From positions 62,001-126,000 of the forward strand of contig NZ_JAJAWH010000017.1 of assembly GCF_020531965.1 (NCBI RefSeq): a DNA stretch of 64,000 bases, read 5' to 3'. Under the pieces are notes generated by a model. It saw nothing but the letters and a program-made list of their open reading frames with translations. It was not told where the DNA came from and ran no database searches. The translations under genes and the position numbers were made by a program. This document shows positions 8,813 to 18,154 of this stretch, piece by piece; position 1 is the first letter of the stretch; each line of letters starts with the position of its first letter. Origin of the DNA: Pseudorhizobium xiangyangii. Its GTDB lineage: Bacteria > Pseudomonadota > Alphaproteobacteria > Rhizobiales > Rhizobiaceae.

Positions 8813-10726
8813 ATGACGACATCGCATGTCACTACTGCCGGTCCGCAATCGGAGAGGCGCAGGTTCCTCGTGCTGCTGCTCGGATCTATCGGCGTCGTCT
8901 ATGGCGATATCGGCACAAGCCCCCTTTATGCATTTCGTGAAGCGCTCCGCCCGTTCACCGCGAACGGGGTGCAGCAAGAGCACGTGATCGGCCTGATCTC
9001 GCTGATGATCTGGACGCTGACAATTATTGTCACCTTTAAGTATGTCCTGTTTCTGCTCCGTGCCGACAACGACGGTGAGGGCGGCACCCTGTCGCTCCTC
9101 GCTTTGCTGATGAAAAAGGCCGGAAGCTACATGCCGGTTCTGTTCTTCGCAGGCCTCATCGGATCGGCACTGTTCATTGGCGACGCCATGATTACACCCG
9201 CCCTTTCAGTCATGTCGGCACTCGAGGGCATGAAGCTCGTGACGCCCGCCTTCTCCGCCTATGTTTTACCCCTATCGGCAGCGATCATGGTCGGGCTCTT
9301 CGCCGTTCAGTCGAAGGGAACAGCCGCTGTTTCGAAGTTTTTTGGCCCTATCACCGTTGTCTGGTTTCTGGCCATGGCCTGGGGCGGCCTCATCCACATC
9401 GGCGACGACTGGACGATCCTCGAGGCAGTCAATCCGATCAACGCGCTCTGGTTCATCACCCATGCGGGCTGGGCGGGATTGGTCGTTCTCGGTGCGGTGT
9501 TCCTGACGGTTACAGGCGCCGAGGCTCTCTACGCCGACCTCGGCCACTTTGGCCGCAAGCCTATCAGTGCGGCATGGTTCATCCTCGTTTTTCCGGCACT
9601 GGGCCTTAATTACCTGGGACAAGGGGCCCTCGTACTCAGCCACCCTTCCACGATCGAGAACCCCTTCTTCATGCTGTATCCGGAATGGGCGCTCTTGCCG
9701 ATGGTGATTCTAGCGACAATGGCGACCGTCATTGCCAGCCAGGCGGTCATTACGGGCGCGTTCTCGCTCGCACGTCAGGCCGTTCATCTCGGCTTCCTAC
9801 CCCGTCTTATGATCAAGTTCACATCGGAAACAAACACAGGACAAATCTACGTTCCGGCAGTGAACTTGATCCTGTTTATTGGCGTGATCGTCCTGATCTT
9901 CTCCTTCGGGGATTCGGAATCACTGGCGACGGCCTATGGCATCTCCGTGACCGGAGCCATGGTCGTCACGACGCTGATGGCATTCCAATTCCTACGTACA
10001 GTCCGGGGCTTTTCCACGCTTACCGCTGCCGCTTTCCTCTTGCCGCTGCTGTTGATCGAAACCGTGTTTCTCGGGGCCAATCTTATCAAGATCCATGACG
10101 GCGGCTGGGTGCCTGTCGCGCTCGCAATTGTCATCATGCTGGTCATGTGGACATGGACCAAGGGATCGAAGCATCTACGGGAGAAAATTTCCAGGAGCGA
10201 CGTGCCGCTTGCGACTTTCGTTGCCTCGCTGGAAGGCTCGATCGATCGCGCGTCTCCCAATGCGCCCGTCATCGTGCCGGGGACGGCAGTCTTCCTGACG
10301 AGCGTGCCGGACAAGACGCCATCGGTCCTTCTGCACAACCTTAAACACAATCACGTACTGCACGAACAGAACGTCATCCTGACGATCTGGACACAGGACA
10401 AACCCTACGTGGCCGACCGGGATCGCGTCGAGATGAGGAAGCTTTCCAAGCGCTTTGTGCGCATCGACATCACCTTCGGCTTCATGGACGAGCCCAACGT
10501 CGCCAAGGCCCTTCTGCTCTGCAAGAAGGCGGGCTTCAAGTTCGAGATCATGCAGACTTCGTTCTATCTCGGACGCCGCAACCTGATTGAATCGCCGAAT
10601 ACGGGACTGCCTCGCTGGCAGGAGAAGCTGTACATCGCGCTGGCCGGTTTCGGCATCGATCCGTCGGCTTATTTCAAGCTTCCACCAAATCGCGTCGTTG
10701 AGCTCGGAGAGCAGGTCTCAATCTAG
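8813..10726 (+). CDS. kup: Low-affinity K+ uptake transporter (KUP/HAK/KT family)
   Basis: A 637-residue K+/H+ symporter with about twelve membrane helices in the first 450 residues and a cytoplasmic C-terminal domain. The family signature [14 protein letters not shown] is at about residues 27-40, and [17 protein letters not shown] follows. A GGAG site lies just before the ATG at 8813. It is divergent from the kdp operon, so two unrelated K+ uptake systems sit back to back. Kup normally supplies K+ constitutively when Kdp is off. Confidence 0.96.
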   Translation: MTTSHVTTAGPQSERRRFLVLLLGSIGVVYGDIGTSPLYAFREALRPFTANGVQQEHVIGLISLMIWTLTIIVTFKYVLFLLRADNDGEGGTLSLLALLMKKAGSYMPVLFFAGLIGSALFIGDAMITPALSVMSALEGMKLVTPAFSAYVLPLSAAIMVGLFAVQSKGTAAVSKFFGPITVVWFLAMAWGGLIHIGDDWTILEAVNPINALWFITHAGWAGLVVLGAVFLTVTGAEALYADLGHFGRKPISAAWFILVFPALGLNYLGQGALVLSHPSTIENPFFMLYPEWALLPMVILATMATVIASQAVITGAFSLARQAVHLGFLPRLMIKFTSETNTGQIYVPAVNLILFIGVIVLIFSFGDSESLATAYGISVTGAMVVTTLMAFQFLRTVRGFSTLTAAAFLLPLLLIETVFLGANLIKIHDGGWVPVALAIVIMLVMWTWTKGSKHLREKISRSDVPLATFVASLEGSIDRASPNAPVIVPGTAVFLTSVPDKTPSVLLHNLKHNHVLHEQNVILTIWTQDKPYVADRDRVEMRKLSKRFVRIDITFGFMDEPNVAKALLLCKKAGFKFEIMQTSFYLGRRNLIESPNTGLPRWQEKLYIALAGFGIDPSAYFKLPPNRVVELGEQVSI

Positions 10727-11167
10727 ACGTTCCCAACAAGTCATTGTGAGAATTCGATTTCCGTCCGGCCTGACCGGGAGAGGAAGGATAAGCGCGTCTG
10801 GCTCGTCGATGGAGTATCTTCAGGGGAACTCAATCGGCGAGTACGGTAGAGCCCTGCCAACCGACCTCGATGTATATCGGCAATTTGATTTTGGCTCAGC
10901 TTAACCTGCCGTCCCCGATCAGACTCGACCCATGGTCCATGCGGAGCTTGCCGATAGGTATGCGTTTTCGTCTTTACTGCGTTAGCCCGATCTTAATGTT
11001 GTTGTTCTAATGTTAATTTGACGATGTCGACCCTGTCGATGGCATGAAGCAGATCGTCATCCTTCGTCACGAAGATTCCTCCCCCACATAGCCAGCATTC
11101 AGCATCAACGCGTTCGTCGCTTGATGGCTCCGTGTGCACTCATTCCCGTAATCACCAGGTCATCCAC
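10727..11167 (+). other. Intergenic region between kup and the chemoreceptor gene
   Basis: 440 bases with no convincing plus-strand gene. Open frames over the end of kup are shadows. The part from about 10970 is AT-richer (TTAATG repeats) and may hold the chemoreceptor promoter. A 48-codon minus-strand frame inside it is listed separately. Confidence 0.5.
10993..11139 (-). CDS. Possible 48-residue protein with a CxxC motif
   Basis: A short minus-strand frame starting at GTG 11139, with ACGGGAA close before it, and ending at a TAA. The product contains ECWLCGGG (a CxxC pair, possibly metal or thiol) and then a well-formed amphipathic stretch, VTKDDDLLHAIDRVDIVKLT. It is divergent from the chemoreceptor gene. 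It may be a real small protein or the tail of a decayed gene. No family recognised. Confidence 0.3.
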   Translation of the reverse strand: MHTEPSSDERVDAECWLCGGGIFVTKDDDLLHAIDRVDIVKLTLEQQH

Positions 11168-13102
11168 ATGCTCAAGAACACGACCATCAAGATCAAAATC
11201 CTTTCCGTCATTCTACTGTTGTCGCTGGTTGCCTGCGTCGGGCTGGCCCGGCTGAGCAATGAGTTCTGGAACACAGACGTAGCCTTCAGCCGTTTCATAT
11301 CGAACGACGCAATGGCAGCACTTGAGACTTCCCGTGCGAGCGGAGGGTCAATGGTCGCCGTGCTGCAAGTGGCACGGGCCACGGAACTCGCCCCAAACTC
11401 GCCGCAGATGATGGCAGCGAAGGAGACGTTCGACCGGTTTCTCGACACGTCCGCGCAGCGGATGATGAAAAGCATTGAGCTCATGCCGGCGAGCAAGCCG
11501 GCAGGTGATGACATCATCGCACGGCTGGAGAGTTTGCGTGGAATCGGACACAAGGCGTTCGACGCATTCAACGGCGGCAACCGGCAGGTCGGGAACGGAT
11601 TTGTCGTTGAAGTCTACGCCTTCCTCGACCAGATTACGCCGCTTTTCGTCTCCAACAACGATGCCATGACGAAGTCGCTGCTATCGGGAAGTAGCGACCT
11701 GACCAACGACACGATAAACACAATCACCTTTGACCTGATCGTAATGGTGGTCGGCATCCTCGCAGCGATCATCGCGTCCATGTATGTAGCCCAGTCCGGC
11801 ATCACCGCCCCGTTGGCGAGACTGCGCGAGCGAATGATCTCTCTCGCCGAAGGAAACACCGCTGACCCCATCTCGGGTATCGATCGGAAAGACGAGATCG
11901 GAAAAATGGCCGCCTCTGTCGCAGTCTTCCGTACGAGTGCCATCGACCGGCTGCGGCTGGAGCAGCAGGCGGAAGCGGACCGGTCCGTGAGCGAGACGGG
12001 ACGCCTCGAGAGGGAGAAGGAGAAGGCTGTCGAGGCCGCCAACCTCCAGAACGCGGTGCAGGTCCTGGGCCAGGCACTTGTCTCACTTGCTAACGGAGAC
12101 CTGACCCATCGCATCGACCGGCCGTTCACGCCGGAACTCGATGCCCTTCGTCAGGATTTCAACCTTGCTGTTTCGAAGCTGAACGAGGCCCTGCAGGCCG
12201 TTGGTGCCAACGCGAGCGCAATCGCCGCCGGTTCGACCCAGATCCGCTCATCGGCTGATGACCTTTCGCGACGGACCGAACAGCAGGCAGCTTCGGTTGA
12301 AGAGACCGCCGCGGCGCTCGAACAGATCACCACGACCGTAAAGGATGCATCCAGCCGCGCGAACGAAGCGAGCCAGCTCGTGGCGCGAACACGTGAGGGA
12401 GCCGAAAAATCCGGTGAGGTGGTCCGCAACGCTGTTCAGGCCATGCATCAGATCGAGCAGTCATCGAACGAGATCAGCAATATCATTGGTGTGATCGACG
12501 ACATTGCCTTCCAGACCAACCTGCTTGCGCTGAACGCTGGCGTCGAGGCAGCCCGCGCAGGCGAAGCGGGGAAGGGTTTTGCCGTTGTCGCCCAGGAAGT
12601 CCGCGAACTGGCCCAGCGCTCGGCCAAGGCCGCAAAGGAGATCAAGGTGCTGATCACCGCATCCGGAGCACAGGTGGAAACCGGAGTTACGCTTGTCGGG
12701 AACGCAGGCCGGGCGCTTGGCGTGATCGTCTCGGAGGTCCAGGAAATCAATCGGCATGTGCATGCGATTGCCGAAGCGTCCCGCGAACAGTCTATCGGAC
12801 TCCAGGAGATCAACACCGCCGTCAACACCATGGATCAGGGCACCCAGCAGAATGCCGCCATGGTCGAAGAGACCACAGCCGCGAGCCATGGTCTCGCCAA
12901 CGAGGCAGCCGCACTCTCGCAACTCATGTCGCAGTTTACCCTGGGTGGCGGTTCACAGAGCCAGGCTCCTTCTCCACTCAAAACTGACCTCTCACACAGC
13001 CGCCCAGTCACATCGCCAGCCCGAAAGTTGGGGCAGAAAATTGCTCACGCGTTTCAGGGCAATGCGGCCGTAAAGCAAGACCGGGAATGGTCTGAGTTCT
13101 AA
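11168..13102 (+). CDS. Methyl-accepting chemotaxis protein
   Basis: A 644-residue chemoreceptor. TM1 is at about 10-28, a helical periplasmic sensor domain follows, TM2 is at about 190-209, and then HAMP-type segments and a long coiled-coil signalling domain. The signalling hairpin is clear: IIGVIDDIAFQTNLLALNAG and VEAARAGEAGKGFAVVAQEV. The extreme C-terminus, EWSEF, resembles the xWxxF pentapeptide that tethers CheR/CheB. It senses a ligand in the periplasm and controls CheA in the cytoplasm; the ligand is unknown. I chose the ATG at 11168 because TM1 begins directly after it. Confidence 0.93.
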   Translation: MLKNTTIKIKILSVILLLSLVACVGLARLSNEFWNTDVAFSRFISNDAMAALETSRASGGSMVAVLQVARATELAPNSPQMMAAKETFDRFLDTSAQRMMKSIELMPASKPAGDDIIARLESLRGIGHKAFDAFNGGNRQVGNGFVVEVYAFLDQITPLFVSNNDAMTKSLLSGSSDLTNDTINTITFDLIVMVVGILAAIIASMYVAQSGITAPLARLRERMISLAEGNTADPISGIDRKDEIGKMAASVAVFRTSAIDRLRLEQQAEADRSVSETGRLEREKEKAVEAANLQNAVQVLGQALVSLANGDLTHRIDRPFTPELDALRQDFNLAVSKLNEALQAVGANASAIAAGSTQIRSSADDLSRRTEQQAASVEETAAALEQITTTVKDASSRANEASQLVARTREGAEKSGEVVRNAVQAMHQIEQSSNEISNIIGVIDDIAFQTNLLALNAGVEAARAGEAGKGFAVVAQEVRELAQRSAKAAKEIKVLITASGAQVETGVTLVGNAGRALGVIVSEVQEINRHVHAIAEASREQSIGLQEINTAVNTMDQGTQQNAAMVEETTAASHGLANEAAALSQLMSQFTLGGGSQSQAPSPLKTDLSHSRPVTSPARKLGQKIAHAFQGNAAVKQDREWSEF

Positions 13103-13866
13103 ACGTCAATGGGCCGGCGCAGCAATTTTGCTAGCGTCGGCCCAAGCATTCGTACCGCCCACGAAGACGCGATCACCGGTCGAGGCGACATCTTTTGCCG
13201 GTCTCGGCGGCTCTCAGTGGCTATCTGTCGTGGCGGGAATTATATCTCGTCTTCGCAGCTTGAACCTCGCGCGGGTCCGAAAGGCAGCCTCGATCTCCAT
13301 GGCGGAACAGAGCCACGAAGTCGTGCTGGGGCCTATTGGCTCCAGGCGCTCGTCGTCGGGGGAGGCATTGGCCTCTCTTACGTTTGCCCTACCAAGCTTC
13401 GCTCTGGCCGGCACTCGCACATATGGTGCAAATGTTGGGCCCTGGGCTGTGATGGAAAAGAGGAACGCGCGGCTGAGTGCAAGTCAAGAATAAGGATCCG
13501 CGCGTTCCGTGAGCACGTTCTCTAGAGGGGAGGGAGTTGACGCGCTCAGGGGCTAGAACACTGGTTATGAGGAAAGGTTCCCCCTGCCGCCATTTTCATG
13601 CGTCGAATGCCACAATATTTAAGCCGGCAATTTACCACCCGGAACTGTCGTCGGCGCAAAGGCGGTTTCCCCCCGTAATATACAGGATCATACACGCGTT
13701 CCTTTTTGCGCTTGGCTACTCTTATTCACCGTTACGCCTTGACCGCAGTCGCCTTGCTGTTCGGGCGGTCAGCGCTGATGGTAAGTCAGATATGGGGGCA
13801 TGCGTGATCTGCACGGTAAAGCGGCAGGACGTCATTCGGCAGAAACTTCCAGGGCAGGAGGGGTAG
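13103..13866 (+). other. Long non-coding region after the chemoreceptor gene
   Basis: 764 bases. Several overlapping frames of 68-138 codons exist on both strands, but none has a ribosome site, a recognisable domain or consistent coding composition. Apart from the inverted repeat at 13463-13509, I see nothing functional I can support. The end (about 13840-13866) carries the AGGAGG ribosome site of the next gene. Confidence 0.5.
13463..13509. repeat. 11-bp perfect inverted repeat with 25-nt spacer
   Basis: GGAACGCGCGG (13463-13473) and its exact complement CCGCGCGTTCC (13499-13509). No T-run follows, so it is not a classic terminator. It could be a hairpin in RNA or a pair of protein-binding half sites. 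Confidence 0.6.
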
Positions 13867-14328
13867 GTGGAGCACTCTGTTCACCCCGCACTCGTGGACC
13901 ATATCCCGGGCTTCATCACTCAGCCTGGGCAGACCGACTACCTGTTCGTAGGCGTGATCGTGTTTCTGATCGTGATGGTTCTTGTCGTGGGAAATCTGTA
14001 CTTTCAACTCCACGCTGTCCCGGAGCGCATTGCGCACCGGGCCAACAAGGTCCAGATGGAAATCGTGGCGGTTCTCGCACTGATCTCACTCTTCACGCAC
14101 AACCATATCTATTGGATCATCGGCCTGCTGTTGGCCTTCATTCGTTTTCCAGATTTTATGACGCCGCTCTATTCCATCGCCCGGTCCCTCGCAAAACTTG
14201 CGGGGCGTGTACCGGTCGAAATCGGAACCAGATTGCCGAGTTCCGTGGTTCCAGGACCAGGCAGCGAGGTGACGAAGACGTTGCCGCCAGAAAAGTTACC
14301 GCCAGAGAAGGTGTCTGACCATGCTTGA
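13867..14328 (+). CDS. Inner-membrane protein, DUF3302-like (YiaW type)
   Basis: A 153-residue protein with two hydrophobic helices (about 25-47 and 68-92), the segment HAVPERIAHRANK between them, and a charged proline-rich tail. This layout and the IALFTH-like stretch (LISLFTHNHIYW) resemble E. coli YiaW (DUF3302), which is also encoded just before a HlyD-like gene. The start is a GTG with a strong AGGAGG site. It overlaps the next gene by 8 nt. The function of the pair is unknown; a small partner subunit of the HlyD-like protein is the simplest reading. Confidence 0.7.
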   Translation: MEHSVHPALVDHIPGFITQPGQTDYLFVGVIVFLIVMVLVVGNLYFQLHAVPERIAHRANKVQMEIVAVLALISLFTHNHIYWIIGLLLAFIRFPDFMTPLYSIARSLAKLAGRVPVEIGTRLPSSVVPGPGSEVTKTLPPEKLPPEKVSDHA

Positions 14329-15547
14329 GTTGATGCTCTGCTCAATGCTGACCATCTTCCCGGATTATCTTTATCGGCGATATGCTCAGGGAAAGCGGAT
14401 TGGTCGTGAGCTCACCTTGTATAGCATGTGGTACGAACTGCGTTGGGGCATCACCGCGTGCCTCGTTCTGACGATTTCGCTGATCACGATGATCTTCTAT
14501 TTCCACCCGTCCACGAAGAGCGTCACTGCCGTCTTTCGGACCATCACCATCCTTCCGGAAATGAGTGGACGTGTCGATGAAGTCTATGTGGGATTGAATG
14601 AGAGGGTAGCCGCTGGCACGCCACTCTTCCGGCTGGACGATTCAGAGCAGCTGGCAGCGCTCGAGACCGCCCGCAGGCAGATTGTTGAAGCCGACGCCGA
14701 GGCGAAGATTGCCCAGACTGAACTGGCCGGCGTGGATGGCCAGATACAAGAGGCTGAAGGCGCACTTCAAGTCGCGGTGGACGAGCTGGCAATGAAAACC
14801 CAGCTTCTCAGAGACGATGCGGTTGCTCGAAGGGAAGTTGACCGTCTGGCCAACACTGTCGAAAGTCGCAAGGGTGCGGTGGCTTCAGCGCTGGCGACAA
14901 AGGAAACGCTAAAAGCAAAGATCAGCATCCTCCTGCCGGCCCAGAAGGCGAGCGCACAGGCAGCGGAAGCTCAGGCGCAGGTGGAGCTGGACAAGACCGT
15001 CGTCACCGCAGGTGTTGCCGGCACGGTGCAGCAGTTCACGCTCCGTCCCGGAGATGTCCTGAACACAATGCTGCGCCCAGCCGGCATTCTCGTTCCGAGC
15101 GAAGCCGGTCGCGGCACGCTGATTGCCGGCTTCGGACAGATCGAGGCACAGATCATGAGACCTGGAATGGTTGCAGAGGCCACCTGCATCGGCAAGCCAT
15201 TTTCGATCATTCCGCTGGTCGTGACCGATGTCCAGGACGTCATCGCCGCGGGCCAGTTGCGACCAACCGACCAGCTTGCAGATGTCCAGCAAATGGCACA
15301 ACCAGGTACGCTCACAGTTTTCCTGCAGCCGCTTTTTGCCGGGGGACTAGATGATATTCCGCCGGGAAGCAGCTGCATCGCCAACGCCTATAGCAACAAT
15401 CATGCGGCACTGGCCGACCCCGAGATTGGCACGGGGCGGTGGTTGTTTTATCACGTGGTCGATACAGTCGGTCTTGTGCATGCGATGATCCTGCGCATGC
15501 AAGCCATTCTTTTGCCCGTGCAGACCCTGGTGCTTACGGGGCATTAG
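14321..15547 (+). CDS. HlyD/EmrA-family membrane fusion protein (YiaV/YibH-like)
   Basis: A 408-residue membrane fusion protein. A cytoplasmic start with two short tyrosine/arginine-rich stretches is followed by TM at about 42-61. Then comes a lipoyl/biotinyl-like half (TITILPEMSGRVDEVYVGLNE), a long alpha-helical hairpin (about 110-225), and the second lipoyl half with TVVTAGVAGTVQQFTLRPGD. HlyD proteins bridge an inner-membrane transporter to the outer membrane, but no transporter gene lies next to it, as with yiaV in E. coli. It overlaps the DUF3302-like gene by 8 nt. Confidence 0.85.
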   Translation: MLELMLCSMLTIFPDYLYRRYAQGKRIGRELTLYSMWYELRWGITACLVLTISLITMIFYFHPSTKSVTAVFRTITILPEMSGRVDEVYVGLNERVAAGTPLFRLDDSEQLAALETARRQIVEADAEAKIAQTELAGVDGQIQEAEGALQVAVDELAMKTQLLRDDAVARREVDRLANTVESRKGAVASALATKETLKAKISILLPAQKASAQAAEAQAQVELDKTVVTAGVAGTVQQFTLRPGDVLNTMLRPAGILVPSEAGRGTLIAGFGQIEAQIMRPGMVAEATCIGKPFSIIPLVVTDVQDVIAAGQLRPTDQLADVQQMAQPGTLTVFLQPLFAGGLDDIPPGSSCIANAYSNNHAALADPEIGTGRWLFYHVVDTVGLVHAMILRMQAILLPVQTLVLTGH

Positions 15548-15861
15548 CGAGGGGAGGCGATCGTGCCCGCACGGCAAATGCGAACTGGTATAAGCCTCCG
15601 CGTGCAAGGATATGATCGCTCGCCGCGTTGCTCATGGCCATCAGGTCGGCGACTTCCTCCAAACCGTAAAAGCATGCATATCGGCAATACAAGCCACTTG
15701 CTTGGCATCGCAGCGAAGATGCAGCATCAAGGCAAGCAGAGGTCGGAACAGGCATCGCGATTACCCCCTATCGCCTCGCCCGAGGAGAGCATATACTTTT
15801 AAGGTCAAGTAGCGGCCTGGGCCGTCGCATCGACGCTAGCGTTCACGCGCGGGAGGGTGTC
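15548..15861 (+). other. Intergenic region upstream of the duplicated-domain regulator
   Basis: 314 bases. A minus-strand frame (15534-15755) contains protein-like text (YGLEEVADLMAMSNAASDHILARGG) but has no good start, so I treat it as a possible remnant only. The GGGAGG before 15862 is the ribosome site of the next gene. Confidence 0.4.
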
Positions 15862-18072
15862 GTGAAACTTGCTGCTGCATTCGAAAACGATGATCCCCGG
15901 CCGACACTTCCTGAATGCCGGCATCAGGTGGAGCGGATCCAACAAAACTCCGCGTTCAACGCAACGGAGCGCGAGCGTCGGCTATTCGCCTACGTGACGG
16001 ATGAAGCGTTTTCCGGCCGAGCCGACCGCATCAAGGCTTACACAATCGCCGTGGAAGTGTTCGGTCGAGGTAGCACCTTCGACCCCCAGGGCGATCCGAT
16101 CGTCCGCATTGCTGCCAACCGCCTCAGGCAATCGCTCGAACGCTACTATCTGCTCGCAGGTCGCTCGGACCTTGTGTTGGTCACTATTCCCAAGGGCGGG
16201 TATGTGCCGAGTTGTACGTATCAGGCAATGGAAGGGCGCGGCGGCGGCGATGCAATCGAAGCGGATACGTCGGCGCCGTCCTTGGAAAACACGTCCAGCC
16301 CGCCGCCTTCGAACGACGACGTTCGCCACCAACTCGAGTTGATCCTTCACAGTCCGGAGTTTCCCAAGGTCGGACGCACAGCCGCATTTCTGTCCTACAT
16401 TGTCGGAGAGGTATTTGCGGGGCGGGAAGAGAGGATCAAAGGCTACTCCATAGCGATAGAGGTCTTCAAGCGGCCCGCAAGTTTCACCCAGGACGATCCT
16501 ATAGTGCGGATCGAGGCCGGACGGCTGCGAAGAGCGCTCGAGCGTTACTACCTTGTGGCGGGCCAAACAGATCCCGTTAGAATTGACGTGCCGAAAGGCG
16601 GGTATGTTCCGATTTTCACCTGGAATCCCAACAGACCACCGGCGGCGGATCTCCTTCCCATCGAGCATAAACCTGAAGGCCAGCATCACACCCGATTGCG
16701 TCGGAACCTTCTTATCGTGGGAGCCGCGCTGGCCGTATTGATGCTCGTTGCAGGTGCCTGGTGGGCTGGCGCGACCTTCAGGCGGGAACCCGTCGTGCCT
16801 GAGCGGCCGACCTTGATGGTCACGCCATTTGAAGATCTGGATGGGGGCGAGGGGGCCGGGATCTACGCTAAAGGAATAACGGAAGAGCTTTTGACAGCGC
16901 TTGTCCGCTTCAAAGAGGTCAAGGTGTTCGGAGGCGAGACCCGTTCGCTGTCTCCCCAGGCTGATGCGGCCGAGATGGAGAAACAGCTCGGTGCACGATA
17001 TCTGCTGTCGGGCGGAGTTCGAACATCGATCAATCAGATCAGGGTGACGGCAAAACTGACAGACACCACGAACGGGGAAGTCCTGTGGTCACAGACCTAT
17101 GACAACAATCTGCGGGCAAATGACCTTCTCTCGATCCAGGCTGACGTTGCAAGCAAGGTGGCGACCACGGTGGCTCAACCATATGGGGTCATAGCGCAGG
17201 CCGAAGCGCCGAAAGGTCCCTCCGACGACCTTGGAGCATACGAATGTACGTCGAGCTTCTACACCTACCGTGCCGAGCTAAGTACAGAACTCCACGCGAA
17301 AGTCAGAGACTGCCTGGAGGAGGCAGTAGCCCGCTACCCGGTATACGCTACAGCATGGGCAATGCTATCCATCATCTATCTCGATGAAAGTCGCTACCTC
17401 TTCAACGCGAGGGCTGATAACGAAACGCCGGTGCACCGTGCGCTTCGCGCCGCTCGCCGCGCCATCCAACTCGATTCCGGCAATGTCCGCGGGCTACAGG
17501 CGCTGATGATGGCACTAACGTTCAATCAGGAGTTTTCCGAAGCCATGCTTGTTGGCGAACAGGCACTTGCAACCAATCCGAACGACACCGAGTTGCTCGG
17601 CGAGTTCGGCCTCAGGGTAGCAATGGGCGGAGATTGGCGGCGCGGCGCAGTGCTGCTCGACAGGGGGATAGCGCTCAGCCCGGGCGGTGGCGGTTACAAT
17701 CATGGCACGCGCGCGCTGGTCGCCTATTTCCTCGGCGACTACAAGACCGCCATCACGAGAATCCGGCAGGAAGACCTTGAGCGGTTTCCTCTATTCCATG
17801 CCGTGGCAGCGATTATCTACGCCGACGCCGGCATGCTGGAGGAAGCGCGCCGCGAGGGCCAGGCGTTCATGGAAATGCACCCGGACTTTATCTCGAACCT
17901 CAAGGCGGAGCTCCAGATGAGGTTCCAGCGTCCGGAGGATCAGTTGCGCGTCGCGAAGGGGCTTCGGAAGGCAGGTGTACCTATAGGCAAGGGCTTTGAG
18001 GCCGTCCTTCGCCAGCCAGCCGGCGCCAAGCCCGCATCCCGTAGCTTACTGTATGTTACGCCAGAATTTTAG
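15862..18072 (+). CDS. Membrane-anchored regulator-like protein: duplicated DNA-binding-like domain, TolB-like domain, TPR region
   Basis: A 736-residue protein. Residues 17-116 and 152-250 are two copies of one domain; both read RIKxYxIAxEVF, DPIVRI, RLRxxLERYYL and PKGGYVP. This domain recurs at the N-terminus of rhizobial TPR/adenylate-cyclase-like proteins and looks like a compact DNA-binding module. A TM helix follows (about 282-301). A FlgO/TolB-like domain runs 316-430 (PTLMVTPFEDL, ARYLLSGGVR, LTDTTNGEVLWSQTYD), and TPR-like repeats fill about 450-700. The order resembles the CadC/ToxR plan of cytoplasmic DNA binding with a periplasmic sensor. GTG start with a GGGAGG site. Promoter control of the next gene is an inference. 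Confidence 0.75.
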   Translation: MKLAAAFENDDPRPTLPECRHQVERIQQNSAFNATERERRLFAYVTDEAFSGRADRIKAYTIAVEVFGRGSTFDPQGDPIVRIAANRLRQSLERYYLLAGRSDLVLVTIPKGGYVPSCTYQAMEGRGGGDAIEADTSAPSLENTSSPPPSNDDVRHQLELILHSPEFPKVGRTAAFLSYIVGEVFAGREERIKGYSIAIEVFKRPASFTQDDPIVRIEAGRLRRALERYYLVAGQTDPVRIDVPKGGYVPIFTWNPNRPPAADLLPIEHKPEGQHHTRLRRNLLIVGAALAVLMLVAGAWWAGATFRREPVVPERPTLMVTPFEDLDGGEGAGIYAKGITEELLTALVRFKEVKVFGGETRSLSPQADAAEMEKQLGARYLLSGGVRTSINQIRVTAKLTDTTNGEVLWSQTYDNNLRANDLLSIQADVASKVATTVAQPYGVIAQAEAPKGPSDDLGAYECTSSFYTYRAELSTELHAKVRDCLEEAVARYPVYATAWAMLSIIYLDESRYLFNARADNETPVHRALRAARRAIQLDSGNVRGLQALMMALTFNQEFSEAMLVGEQALATNPNDTELLGEFGLRVAMGGDWRRGAVLLDRGIALSPGGGGYNHGTRALVAYFLGDYKTAITRIRQEDLERFPLFHAVAAIIYADAGMLEEARREGQAFMEMHPDFISNLKAELQMRFQRPEDQLRVAKGLRKAGVPIGKGFEAVLRQPAGAKPASRSLLYVTPEF

Positions 18073-18154
18073 GGTCTTCGTCTAGACTGATCGACTGGAT
18101 ATGGCCGCCAGGGCGGATGGCGATCATGTTTCATGACACGCCATGGAGGTATTC

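Noticed and set aside
13109-13525. 138- and 121-codon plus-strand frames after the chemoreceptor gene
   Set aside because: No ribosome site, no family resemblance, erratic composition.
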